Positions 46,547 through 54,836 of a stretch of 64,000 bases of DNA are shown one piece after another; position 1 is the stretch's first letter; each line of letters opens with the position of its first letter. The notes beneath the pieces are model-generated. The model had not been told where the DNA came from, did no database searches, and saw only the letters and a program-made list of their open reading frames with translations. Source of the DNA: Pusillimonas noertemannii (GTDB taxonomy: Bacteria; Pseudomonadota; Gammaproteobacteria; Burkholderiales; Burkholderiaceae_B). Where the stretch lies: assembly GCF_003096595.1 (NCBI RefSeq), contig NZ_QEKO01000004.1, positions 62,001 to 126,000 of the forward strand, in the 5' to 3' direction. The position numbers and the translations under genes are program-made.

Positions 46547-47707
46547 ATGAAGTTAAAAGCACTCGCACTGGGCGTTGCCCTGGCATTCCCCATGATGGCT
46601 AGCGCACAAAGCTCGACCAGCGTCACGCTGTACGGTATCGTCGATACCGCCGTCGAGTACGTCAACAACATCGCCGACGGCGCTGGTGGCACCAACAGCT
46701 CCTTCCACTTCACCAACCTGACGCAATCCGTTCCCTCCCGCTGGGGCCTGCGCGGCACCGAAGATCTGGGCAACGGCCTGAAGGCTGTCTTCACCCTTGA
46801 GTCGGGCTTCAACGCCGGCACCGGCCAATCCGGCCAAGGTGGCCGTCTGTACAGTCGCCAAGCCTTCGTCGGCCTGGCCGGCGACTGGGGCCAGATCGCC
46901 TTCGGTCGTCAGGACAACATGCTGATGCGCGGCATGCTGGGCGCCGACATCATGGGCCCCAACGCCTACGGCCTGGGCTCGTTGGATAGCTACATCCCCA
47001 ACACCCGCATGGACAACGCCATCACGTACATGGGCAACTTCAGCGGCGTCAAGTTCGGCGCAGCCTACGCTCGCGGCCGTGACAATTCGGCAGCTGGCGG
47101 CCCTGGCGGCGCCAACTGCGGTCTTGAGTTCGCTGATCAATCGGCCTGCCAAGCCTACTCGTTCATGCTGGGCTACGATGCCGCCAACTGGGGTGTCGCC
47201 GGTGCGTACGACGTCATCACTGGCTCGGACACTCAAGCCAACTTCCAGGCCCTGGGCAAAGACGACAAAGACCGCCGCTGGACCGTCAACGGCTATGTCA
47301 AGTTCGACGCCCTCAAGGTCAGCCTGCTGTACTTGAACCGCAAGAACGACGTCGGCATCAACACGCAGCCCTACACCGGCGTTGTGCCTCCCGTTGGTTC
47401 GCGCCTGGGCGAGCGTAGCGACCTGTGGTCCCTGGCCGCCTCCTACCAAGTCAGCCCCGCTGTCACCCTCGACGGCTCGGTCAACTACATCAACTACAAG
47501 GATGCCGACACGAGTTCCAAGGCCTGGTACTACGTTGCCCGCGCCACCTACTCGCTCTCCAAGCGTACCGCTGTCTACGCTTCGGCTTCCTACATCCGCA
47601 ACAAGGGTCTGTCCAACCTGTCCGCCGCTGGCGGCACGGCTGGCGCCAACCCCAATGCTGGCGACAACCAGACCGCCGTCATGGCCGGCCTGCGCCACAG
47701 CTTCTAA
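46547..47707 (+). CDS. Gram-negative general porin (Bordetella type)
   Basis: A 386-aa outer-membrane trimeric porin of the beta-proteobacterial family. Start MKLKALALGVALAFPMMASAQ, a signal peptide cut after ASAQ or ASA, preceded by a GGAG site; the frame opens 21 codons earlier without a signal. The mature protein begins SSTSVTLYGIVDTAVEYVNN and shows NGLKAVFTLESGFNAGTGQSGQGGRLYSRQAFVGLAGDWGQIAFGRQ, the usual L2/L3 region. It ends AGLRHSF with the C-terminal Phe recognised by BamA. Strong use of GGC, AAC and CTG codons suggests high expression. A 16-bp stem terminator follows at 47733. Confidence 0.95.
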   Translation: MKLKALALGVALAFPMMASAQSSTSVTLYGIVDTAVEYVNNIADGAGGTNSSFHFTNLTQSVPSRWGLRGTEDLGNGLKAVFTLESGFNAGTGQSGQGGRLYSRQAFVGLAGDWGQIAFGRQDNMLMRGMLGADIMGPNAYGLGSLDSYIPNTRMDNAITYMGNFSGVKFGAAYARGRDNSAAGGPGGANCGLEFADQSACQAYSFMLGYDAANWGVAGAYDVITGSDTQANFQALGKDDKDRRWTVNGYVKFDALKVSLLYLNRKNDVGINTQPYTGVVPPVGSRLGERSDLWSLAASYQVSPAVTLDGSVNYINYKDADTSSKAWYYVARATYSLSKRTAVYASASYIRNKGLSNLSAAGGTAGANPNAGDNQTAVMAGLRHSF

Positions 47708-47732
47708 TCTCGTATAGAAGCAATGCCGTAAA

Positions 47733-47766
47733 CCACCGGAAAGGTTGCTTGCAACCCTTCCGGTGG
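47733..47766 (+). terminator. Porin terminator hairpin
   Basis: CCACCGGAAAGGTTGC-TT-GCAACCCTTCCGGTGG, 16-bp stem with one mismatch, 25 nt after the porin stop. The T tract is poor. A stem this long is common after highly expressed genes and may also stabilise the mRNA. Confidence 0.65.
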
Positions 47767-48067
47767 CAAACCGGCAGATTTGCAGTACCAGTAGTAATCC
47801 GTAGATTTGATTTGATTTGACTTTAGTCGGGTCGGCCTTTTGGCCTACCCGATTTTTTTCGTCTGTTTTCCGGACCGGCCTGCTCGTCTTGCTTCGTTAC
47901 CAGATCTTGCCGACCCGCTCCGGCTACCAGGCCCTCCAGTACTTTCAGCCGTTCCAGCCCTTCCCGCCCTTCATGGGACCGCATGGTCGACGCGTGGGAT
48001 CGGTACACAAGATGAAATCCCCGGCAAGATCCAGCGCCTGAACCAAACGCAGCCAGGAAGAGGCATG
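47767..48067. other. Gene-free spacer between porin and the leftward catabolic operon
   Basis: About 300 nt with only short unconvincing frames on both strands and no recognisable protein. It has a pyrimidine-rich + strand, including a direct AGTAATCCGTAGATTTGATTTGATTTGAC stretch with a short GATTT repeat near 47801-47821. Nothing functional is visible. Confidence 0.4.
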
Positions 48068-48104
48068 AAAAAAGGCTGCAACCCTGGAAGAGTTGCAGCC
48101 TTTT
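48068..48104 (-). terminator. Rho-independent terminator of the leftward catabolic operon
   Basis: AAAAGGCTGCAAC and GTTGCAGCCTTTT form a perfect 13-bp stem with a 9-nt loop. Read leftward, the stem runs into six Ts (the AAAAAA at 48068-48073 region), a classical intrinsic terminator about 100 nt past the last gene of the 48202-59795 operon. Confidence 0.85.
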
Positions 48105-48201
48105 AGGCATATCCATTTAACAGCCTGAAGCCCGCGCGGCGGGCTCCGCGAGGATCGGCCCGGCGCACCTGCCGGTAGGCCGGTGCACGCGGCCGGGCGC
48201 C

Positions 48202-49161
48202 CTACTTCCTGTCGGTCAGGAACTTGCCGTCGGGGCTTTCGGCTTCTTTCTGGCGGCGCGTGGTGCCATCCAGGCCGCCATCGACCGCCCACTCGGCAAA
48301 ACGGGTGGGGCCCGGTTCGAATTCGCGGGGAATCCAGTCTTTGTCGAGCTGGTCTTCGTCGGCGTAGTATTCGATGAGCCCGCCCGCCGGATTCTGAAAA
48401 TACCAGAAATAGGCGGACGAAATCGGGTGCCGGCCGGGGCCCAGCTGGGTCTTCCAGCCGCAGCGGTCGATGTGCAGGCCGCCGCCGAACACCTCGTGGA
48501 TGTCGCGCACGGCAAAGGCGACGTGGTTCAGGCCGACCTTCTTGTCGGGCGTCTGCAGCAGGAACAGGTCGTGGTGCCCGCCGTCTTCGTCGCAGCGCAG
48601 GAACACGCCGCGGCCGGGATAGCGGTCGGAAGGCGCAAAGCCGATCTTCTGCACGTAGAAGTCTTCCATCTGCTGCAGGTCGCTTACGAAGAACACCACG
48701 TGGCCCACCTCGATGGGCTGGGCCCTTTCGTAGATGGGGCTGCGCGCGTTGCGGCGCGGCTTTTCGTTCCAGGTGTTCATCTGGCCGCAATCGATGGTGA
48801 TGTCTTTCTTGCGGCTGACCTGGAAGCCCACCAGCATGCCGCCGGGATCGATGCAGGACACGCGCTCGCCGGTGTTCTCGAAGCCCTTTTCACCGGCCAG
48901 GCGCTGGGCGATGCGCTCGAGCACCTGGGCGTCGGATACGCCCCACACCACTTCGCGCAGGGTCGGACCGGCCTCGATGGGCGCGGGATAGCCCGGCGCG
49001 TCGGTCTTGATGAGGTTGACCAGACAGCCGTTGAGCGTGGAAAAGACGAGTTTGCCTGGCTGCTCGGAGACGAGCTCAAGCCCCCAGTCGGCGAAGAACC
49101 GCTTGCATGTGTCGAAATCATCGGCCCCGTAGGTGATTTCGTCTATACCCATTACATCCAT
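48202..49161 (-). CDS. VOC superfamily extradiol-type dioxygenase
   Basis: A 319-aa two-domain vicinal-oxygen-chelate protein resembling type I extradiol dioxygenases such as 2,3-dihydroxybiphenyl 1,2-dioxygenase. The C-terminal domain holds the expected 2-His-1-Glu iron site: His154 in EVGHVVFFV, His213 in GLNHVAFAV and Glu264 in GGLIEYYAD. The N-terminal domain (MGIDEITYGADDFDTCKRFF) is degenerate, as in this family. It probably cleaves a catechol-like ring in the pathway. It is the last gene of the operon and starts 10 nt after the aldehyde dehydrogenase stop, with GGAGCAG as ribosome-binding site. Confidence 0.88.
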   Translation of the reverse strand: MDVMGIDEITYGADDFDTCKRFFADWGLELVSEQPGKLVFSTLNGCLVNLIKTDAPGYPAPIEAGPTLREVVWGVSDAQVLERIAQRLAGEKGFENTGERVSCIDPGGMLVGFQVSRKKDITIDCGQMNTWNEKPRRNARSPIYERAQPIEVGHVVFFVSDLQQMEDFYVQKIGFAPSDRYPGRGVFLRCDEDGGHHDLFLLQTPDKKVGLNHVAFAVRDIHEVFGGGLHIDRCGWKTQLGPGRHPISSAYFWYFQNPAGGLIEYYADEDQLDKDWIPREFEPGPTRFAEWAVDGGLDGTTRRQKEAESPDGKFLTDRK

Positions 49162-49171
49162 TGACTGCTCC

Positions 49172-50647
49172 TTAGTTGGCCCACGGCAGGGGCTGCTCGT
49201 TCAGACCCCAGTAGACGCTCTTTTGTTCCATGTACTGCAGTATGCCATCGCGCCCCTTTTCGCGGCCCAGGCCGCTGTCGCGCCAGCCGCCGAAAGGCGT
49301 GGAAATGGAGAACTGCTTGTAGGTGTTGATCCACACATTGCCGGCCTTGAGTATCTTGGCCAGGCGCCAGGCCGCCTTGTAGTCGCGTGTCCAGATGCCG
49401 GCCGCCAGGGCATAGACGCTGTCGTTGGCCTGGGCGATGAGGTCATCGACGTTGTCGAAAGGCATGGCCACCAGCACCGGGCCGAAGATTTCTTCCTGGC
49501 AGATGGTGTCGGTGTTTTTAAGGCCCTCGATAATGGTGGGCAGGTAGAAACAGCCCTTCTCGTACAACTCGCCCTTGGGGCGCGCCCCGCCCGTGCGTAT
49601 GCGTCCACCTTCTTTGACGCCGATTTCGACATATCGTTCAATCGAGGCGCGATGGCTGTCGCTGATAAGCGGCCCCATCTGCGTGGATTCGTCGGCCGGG
49701 TCGCCTACGCGCAGGCGCTCGGCGCCTTCGGCCAGGCGCTGCATGAAAGCCTCGTACAGCGGGCGGGCGATAAAAAGCCGCGACCCCGCAATGCACGATT
49801 CGCCGCTGGAACTGAAGATGCCGTACAGCACGCCGTTCACGGCATGGTCGAGGTCGGCATCTTCAAGCACGATGGTGGGCGATTTTCCGCCCAGCTCCAG
49901 CGCCACCGACATGAACTTGTCGGCCGCAATGCCCGCAATGTGGCGGCCCACCGAGGTACCGCCCGTGAAAGACACGCGCCGCACCAGGGGGTGGCGGGTG
50001 ATGAGGTCGCCAATGACCGAGCCCTTGCCCGGCAGCACGCTGACCAGGCCCTTGGGCAGGCCCGCGCGGTCGCAGATGCGCGCCAGCTCGAGTGCCAGCA
50101 GGGGTGTGATCTCGGCCGGCTTGACCACCACGGCGTTGCCGGCGGCCAGGGCCGGCGCCATCTTCTGGGCCTCGCTGGCCACGGGCGAATTCCAGGGGGT
50201 GATGGCGGCCACCACGCCCATGGGCTCGTACAAGCTCATGGTGAGATAGTCGCCGCGGGCCGGCGTAATGGTTTCTTCAAGCGTTTCGCAGGCCGAGGCG
50301 AAGAACTGGAAGGTGCCGGCAGCGCTGGCCACCAGGGCGCGCGTCTCGGAAATGGGCTTGCCGTTGTCCAGACGCTGCAGCTGCGCCAGGCGCTCGGCGT
50401 CTTCGCGTATGAGCTGCGCAATGCGATACAGCACGGCGGCGCGCTCATGCGGCTTGCGCTGGGCCCATCCGCTTTGCTCGAAGGCCTTCTGGGCGCCCTG
50501 GATCGCTTCCTCGACGTCTTCGGGGCTGGCTGCGTTAAGGGTGCCCACCACCTCGCCGGTGGCGGGATAGCGGGTGTCGTACTGCGCGCCGCCGCCGCGG
50601 CGCCATTGGCCGGCGATGCAGATGTCCAGGATTTCAGTGTTGCTCAT
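49172..50647 (-). CDS. Aldehyde dehydrogenase
   Basis: A 491-aa NAD(P)-dependent enzyme. The catalytic Glu251 is in SVALELGGKSPTIVLEDADLD and the nucleophile Cys285 in SSSGESCIAGSRLF; SFTGGTSVGRHI is the cofactor loop. The C-terminal FGGWRDSGLGREKGRDGI is standard. The start MSNTEILDICIAGQWRRGGGAQYDTR was chosen, with GGAAA a few bases before; the frame stays open upstream by chance. It probably oxidises a semialdehyde from ring cleavage or an aldehyde released by the adjacent ThDP enzyme. A gap of 65 nt separates it from the aspartate-dehydrogenase-like gene. Confidence 0.93.
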   Translation of the reverse strand: MSNTEILDICIAGQWRRGGGAQYDTRYPATGEVVGTLNAASPEDVEEAIQGAQKAFEQSGWAQRKPHERAAVLYRIAQLIREDAERLAQLQRLDNGKPISETRALVASAAGTFQFFASACETLEETITPARGDYLTMSLYEPMGVVAAITPWNSPVASEAQKMAPALAAGNAVVVKPAEITPLLALELARICDRAGLPKGLVSVLPGKGSVIGDLITRHPLVRRVSFTGGTSVGRHIAGIAADKFMSVALELGGKSPTIVLEDADLDHAVNGVLYGIFSSSGESCIAGSRLFIARPLYEAFMQRLAEGAERLRVGDPADESTQMGPLISDSHRASIERYVEIGVKEGGRIRTGGARPKGELYEKGCFYLPTIIEGLKNTDTICQEEIFGPVLVAMPFDNVDDLIAQANDSVYALAAGIWTRDYKAAWRLAKILKAGNVWINTYKQFSISTPFGGWRDSGLGREKGRDGILQYMEQKSVYWGLNEQPLPWAN

Positions 50648-50712
50648 GAGTTTCCTTGCGCCGCGCCTAGCGACAATGCGGCAAACCGCCCCGCCGCGCG
50701 GCAAACGTGTTG

Positions 50713-51537
50713 TCAGACGGCCAGCGGCGACACGAGGTTGCGCAGGGCGCGCACCACGCTGTACACCGTCAGCGCCGAAGTCTTGGGGTTGCTGGCCAGC
50801 GGCTTGCCCTGCATGGTCACCGCCATGTTTCCGAACGCACCCTGGGCCTCGTAGTAATGAATGTTCTGGTTCACCGCCGGATCGGCGTAAAGTTCGACGC
50901 GCGTCTGGTCCAGGCCCACCCCGGCCAGCGCCAGGGTTGCCGCCACATTGGCGTTCTTGGGGAACAGGCGCGCAGCCTCGCGGGCCGAGCCCTCGAAAAA
51001 CAGCGCCTTTTCCTTGAGATTGCGCAGGTCGAGCTTTTCTTCGGCGGGCGAACCCAGCCAGCCCAGGGGCGGCTTGCGCCCCACATAGGTGACCGAATCG
51101 AGCCCCGCCATGCGGGCCGCCGCCAGCGCATCGATGCCGCCTATGGCGCCGGAAAGCAGATGCACCTGGGTGCCGCCCTGCCGCGCGGCCTGCTCGAGTT
51201 CCTCGGCCATTCCGGGCGCCGACAAGGCGCCGATGGACACCACCAGGCAGGGCACGCCCTGGCGCAGGGCGGGCAGCACATGGGCCGTCAGCGCGCCATG
51301 CCCGGCGCATTCGACCAGCACATCAGGCCGGTCGGCATCGAGGGCCAGCGCCGACCGCACTTGCGGCGCGTTCCCCAGCTCCAGGCCGGCCAACTGCTCG
51401 CGCACGGCGTCTTCTTTGCCGGGGCTGACGATGAGCTGGCTTATGCGCAAGCCTTCGTCGCCTTTGGTCAAGTCGAGCACCGACTGGCTGATGGCGCCGA
51501 ACCCCACTATTGCGACCCGCTTGAGCACGCCGGACAT
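50713..51537 (-). CDS. L-aspartate dehydrogenase-like protein (NadX family)
   Basis: A 274-aa NAD(P)-dependent dehydrogenase of the NadX fold. The Rossmann motif is RVAIVGFGAISQSV; LVECAGHGAL, HLLSGAIGGIDALAAARMAG and LFPKNANVAATLALAGVGLDQT are the family signatures, the last including the catalytic-pocket region. The ATG start shares bases with the upstream stop (TGATG), so it is coupled to the ThDP enzyme. Known members oxidise L-aspartate to iminoaspartate/oxaloacetate, for NAD synthesis or catabolism. In this context a catabolic deamination of an amino acid intermediate is more likely. Confidence 0.88.
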   Translation of the reverse strand: MSGVLKRVAIVGFGAISQSVLDLTKGDEGLRISQLIVSPGKEDAVREQLAGLELGNAPQVRSALALDADRPDVLVECAGHGALTAHVLPALRQGVPCLVVSIGALSAPGMAEELEQAARQGGTQVHLLSGAIGGIDALAAARMAGLDSVTYVGRKPPLGWLGSPAEEKLDLRNLKEKALFFEGSAREAARLFPKNANVAATLALAGVGLDQTRVELYADPAVNQNIHYYEAQGAFGNMAVTMQGKPLASNPKTSALTVYSVVRALRNLVSPLAV

Positions 51538-53222
51538 CACGACCCCGCCGTCACGGGCTCGGGCTCGCTGACCGGAGGGCCGGCGAAGGCCGTCTTGAAC
51601 TTGCCGATGGAGAGCATGTCGATCTCGACCATGAAGGGACCCTGTTCGGCGTTGGCCTTCTTGAAGGCCTCGCCGACCTGCGACAGGTCGCTGACGCGCA
51701 GGTGCGAGAAGCCGATGGCGGTGGCCAGCTGCGCATAGTCGGGGGTATGAAGCTCGACATAGTGGCGGCGGCCGCCGTACTGCGCGTCCTGGATGTTCTT
51801 GATGACACCATAGCCCTTGTCGTTCATCAGAACGATGACCATGTTGGCCTTTTCCTGCACGGCCGTGGCCAGCTCGCCCAGGTTCAGGATGAAGCCGCCG
51901 TCGCCGGCCAGGGTGTAGGTCTTTTTACCCGAAGCGGTCTGGGCGGCGCCGATGGCGGCGCCGATGCCCATGGCCAGGCCCTGGCCGATGCCGCCGCCCA
52001 GCGCATGCACGCCGGCCTTGGGGTCGAACAGATACAGGAAGCGATTGCCCCAGGTGCTGTTGGACACGGTAACGTCGCGCACCCAGTTGAAGTTCTCGCC
52101 GGCAGCCTGCTGCAGGGATTCGACCAGCTTGGCATAGGGCCCCAGGCCGTCGACCAGGCTCGCCACGGCGGCCTTGCGCGCGGCGGCCAGGTCGTCCAGA
52201 AAGGACGGATCTGTTTTCATGCGGCCTTCAAGGCGATCGGCCAGGCCTTGCAGCACCAGTGTCGCGTCGCCCTGCACGAAATCGTCGGTGTCGTAGCAGC
52301 GGCCTTCTGCGGCCGGATCGACGTCGCTGCGGTACAGCGGGCGAGGCAGCTTGAGCTCGTACTTGAGGGTTTCATTGCCGCGCAGGCGCGAACCCACCAC
52401 CAGCATGGCGTCGCAGGTCTGGTAGAAAGCTTCGACGGGCTTGTGCAGGTTGAATGCGCCCAGCGTCTGGGGATGTGTTTCGGGCACGATGCCGCGTCCC
52501 TGTGTGCTGGTGACAATGCCGAAGCCCAGTTTCATCAGGCGTTCGACCGCCGCGCGCGCACCCCGCGCACCGCCTCCGAGCCACAAGATGGGCCGGCGGG
52601 CCGACGCCAGCTTGTCGGCCAGGCGATCCAGGGCCTGGGCGTCGGGCTGGAATACCGGCACCTGCAGCGGCTTGAGGTTTTCCGGCATGGGAATGAGCGC
52701 CTGCTGCACGTCGATGGGGATCTCGATACTGACGGGGCCGGTGGGCGCGGTAAGCGCGGTCTGCACCGCCTGCTTGAGGGTGGCCAATGCTGTCTGGGCG
52801 TCGCGCACGCGGAACGCGGCCTTGGACACCGCATGCAGCATGGTCAGCTGGTCGGGCGCCTCGTGAATGTAGGAAAAACCGCGATCGAGGTATTCGGTTT
52901 CAATCTGCCCCGTAATGTGCAGCATGGGCGTTCCGGCCGTCAGCGCCTCGACCATGGCGCCGGCCGCGTTGCCCGCGGCGGTGCCGGTGCTGGTCAGGCA
53001 CACGCCCAGCTCGCCCGTGCTGCGCGCGTAGGCGTCGGCCATGTTGGCGCCGCCGGCTTCGCCGCGCGCGGGAATGAAACGCACCACGCCGCGCTCGCCG
53101 AAGGCGTCGAGGATGGGCATGTTGTGAATGGAGATGACGCCAAACGCGGTTTTGACGCCGCACTCCTCCAGGAAGGCGGCGATCGCCGCCCCTACCGTGA
53201 CTTCAGTGTTGTGATTAGGCAT
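51537..53222 (-). CDS. Thiamine diphosphate-dependent enzyme (acetolactate synthase/benzoylformate decarboxylase-like)
   Basis: A 561-aa three-domain ThDP enzyme. The catalytic Glu is E55 in IPARGEAGGANMADAYARSTGELG. The central domain runs about residues 190-330. The ThDP-magnesium motif GDGGFILNLGELATAVQEKANMVIVLMND, near residue 438, shows the GDG...N pattern. The start MPNHNTEVTVGAAIAAFLEECGV is preferred; MFPEEYPV upstream would overlap the SDR gene more. It probably decarboxylates a 2-oxo acid or performs a carboligation; no small regulatory subunit gene is nearby, which argues against a biosynthetic acetolactate synthase. It overlaps the SDR gene by 8 nt. Confidence 0.9.
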   Translation of the reverse strand: MPNHNTEVTVGAAIAAFLEECGVKTAFGVISIHNMPILDAFGERGVVRFIPARGEAGGANMADAYARSTGELGVCLTSTGTAAGNAAGAMVEALTAGTPMLHITGQIETEYLDRGFSYIHEAPDQLTMLHAVSKAAFRVRDAQTALATLKQAVQTALTAPTGPVSIEIPIDVQQALIPMPENLKPLQVPVFQPDAQALDRLADKLASARRPILWLGGGARGARAAVERLMKLGFGIVTSTQGRGIVPETHPQTLGAFNLHKPVEAFYQTCDAMLVVGSRLRGNETLKYELKLPRPLYRSDVDPAAEGRCYDTDDFVQGDATLVLQGLADRLEGRMKTDPSFLDDLAAARKAAVASLVDGLGPYAKLVESLQQAAGENFNWVRDVTVSNSTWGNRFLYLFDPKAGVHALGGGIGQGLAMGIGAAIGAAQTASGKKTYTLAGDGGFILNLGELATAVQEKANMVIVLMNDKGYGVIKNIQDAQYGGRRHYVELHTPDYAQLATAIGFSHLRVSDLSQVGEAFKKANAEQGPFMVEIDMLSIGKFKTAFAGPPVSEPEPVTAGS

Positions 53223-54006
53223 GACGGGATACTCCTCCGGAAACATCGATATGGCTTCCGGTCGTGTAGGACGACAGCGGAGTGGCCAGAAAAATAATGG
53301 CGCGAGCGGCTTCTTCCGGGCGGCCCAGCCGCCCCAGCTGAATGTGCTTGCGCTGGGCCAGTGCACCCGACCATTCCTCCCAGGTCTGGGAGGCGTCTTC
53401 GCGCTGCTCGTAGCGGCGGCGCCACTGGCCCGAATCGACCAGGCCCAGCAAGATGCCGTTGACGCGCACGCCCTTGGGGCTGAATTCGGTGGCCATGGAA
53501 CGCACCAGGTTCATGACGCCCGCCCGGGCCGCCGAGGTGGCGACCATGTGGGGTTCGGGCTGTGCCGCCAGCAGCGAATTGACGCACACGATGGCCGCGT
53601 CCTGGCTCTGCTCGAGCTGGGGCAGGAAGGCGCGGGTGGGATGAATGACCGAGAAGAACTTGAGCTTGAGCTCGTTTTCCCAGCTGGCGTCATCGGTATC
53701 CGCAAAGGTCGAGACACGCCCCTGCCCCGCGTTGTTGATCAATATTGAAACGTTGCCCAATTCGTCTTGCACGGTCTGGGCGAAATGCGCCACCTGGCCC
53801 GGCTGCAATACGTCGCAGGGGCGGGCCAGAATGCGCCGTGACGGAAAAGCCCGCACAAGCTCGGCGGCGACTTCGTCCAGCCGCTGCCGGTCGCGTCCGC
53901 ACAGGGCGACGTCGGCGCCGAACTCGAGCAGCAGCTTGACGGTCGCCAAGCCTATGCCCGACGTGCCGCCCGTGACAACCGCCACTTTTCCTTGAAGGTC
54001 TATCAT
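53215..54006 (-). CDS. Short-chain dehydrogenase/reductase lacking the catalytic Tyr and Lys
   Basis: A 263-aa SDR fold. The cofactor motif TGGTSGIG is at residues 12-19 and NNAG at 91-94, and the substrate-side Ser is S144. Thirteen residues later, where YxxxK is expected, the sequence is HMVATSAARAG: Thr157 replaces Tyr and Arg161 replaces Lys. The C-terminal GRLGRPEEAARAIIFLATPLSSYTTGSHIDVSGG is normal. The substitution may mean altered chemistry or a non-catalytic role. It overlaps the ThDP gene by 8 nt and IclR by 4 nt. Confidence 0.9.
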   Translation of the reverse strand: MIDLQGKVAVVTGGTSGIGLATVKLLLEFGADVALCGRDRQRLDEVAAELVRAFPSRRILARPCDVLQPGQVAHFAQTVQDELGNVSILINNAGQGRVSTFADTDDASWENELKLKFFSVIHPTRAFLPQLEQSQDAAIVCVNSLLAAQPEPHMVATSAARAGVMNLVRSMATEFSPKGVRVNGILLGLVDSGQWRRRYEQREDASQTWEEWSGALAQRKHIQLGRLGRPEEAARAIIFLATPLSSYTTGSHIDVSGGVSRHA

Positions 54007-54836
54007 TGTTTCCTCTCGTTCTGAGTTGCCGATATGTCGGTGCCGGGAACGATGTGATCCAGCAGCTGCGACAACTCGTCCGCCGCGCCGCAGGCGGCGG
54101 CCGACAACTCTTTCAAGTCAAGTTTTTCGATGTGTGCGCTGGGCAGGGTGACGCCGATGGCGCTGATTACAGCGCCGCCACGGCCATACACCGGCACGAC
54201 CAGCGTCGCGATGGATTCTTCGTAGTAGCCCGGCTCGAACACGTAGTCGTGCTCTTTGTCGGACTGAATGAGCTTGTACAGGTCGGCTACCGTGGCCGGG
54301 GTCTTGCCGGTGGCCTGATGCAGCCGCTCTTCGGGGTACAGATCGTGCAGCTGGTCGTAGCTGAGGTCGCGCAGCAACACGCGGCCGAACAATGTGGAAT
54401 GGGCCGGCAGCCGTGTGCCGACATAGACCATGTTGGCAAATGGCGAGGGCACGGCCGAACGGCCCACATAGACGATCGAACGGCCGTCGCGCACCACCAG
54501 GTTGCACGAATAGCCCACCTTGTCGCGCAGGCGGTCGAGTATGGGCCGGCCCAGTTCGGTCAGCTCTTTGGATGCCAGGCATTCGAAGCCCAGCCGCAGC
54601 ACGGCCAGGCCCAGGCTGTAGTCACGGCCGCCCGAGTCGCGCTCGACGAAGCCCAGCGATTCGAGCGTGGAAAGCAGCCGGAACACGGTGGAGCGGGGAA
54701 TGTCTAGACGCCGCGCCAGCTCGGGCGCGGAAAGCACCGAGTCCTTGCGGTTGAACTCGCCCAATATGCGCAGGCCCCTCTCAAGGCCCGGAACGATGTA
54801 TTTGTCCGCCGCCCCCATTTTCAGTACTTCGCTCAT
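54003..54836 (-). CDS. IclR family transcriptional regulator (paralog A)
   Basis: A 277-aa IclR-type regulator. The winged helix-turn-helix (YIVPGLERGLRILGEFNRKDSVLSAPELARRLDIPRSTVFRLLSTLESLGFVERD) fills residues 15-70. The effector domain follows (VGYSCNLVVRDGRSIVYVGRSAV, LPAHSTLFGRVLL). It is embedded in the middle of the operon, coupled by ATGA to the hydrolase gene, so it probably autoregulates. It is closely similar to the IclR at 62202-63008. Its effector is probably an aromatic pathway intermediate (inference). Confidence 0.93.
   Translation of the reverse strand: MSEVLKMGAADKYIVPGLERGLRILGEFNRKDSVLSAPELARRLDIPRSTVFRLLSTLESLGFVERDSGGRDYSLGLAVLRLGFECLASKELTELGRPILDRLRDKVGYSCNLVVRDGRSIVYVGRSAVPSPFANMVYVGTRLPAHSTLFGRVLLRDLSYDQLHDLYPEERLHQATGKTPATVADLYKLIQSDKEHDYVFEPGYYEESIATLVVPVYGRGGAVISAIGVTLPSAHIEKLDLKELSAAACGAADELSQLLDHIVPGTDISATQNERKQ

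Noticed and set aside
47817-48116. Small frames between the porin and the operon terminator
   Set aside because: One runs through the terminator stem, the others are low-complexity Phe/Leu/Pro or Arg/Gly runs without ribosome-binding sites.
51537-53222. Biosynthetic acetolactate synthase large subunit (ilvB)
   Set aside because: No ilvN/ilvH regulatory subunit or ilvC follows, and the operon context is catabolic.
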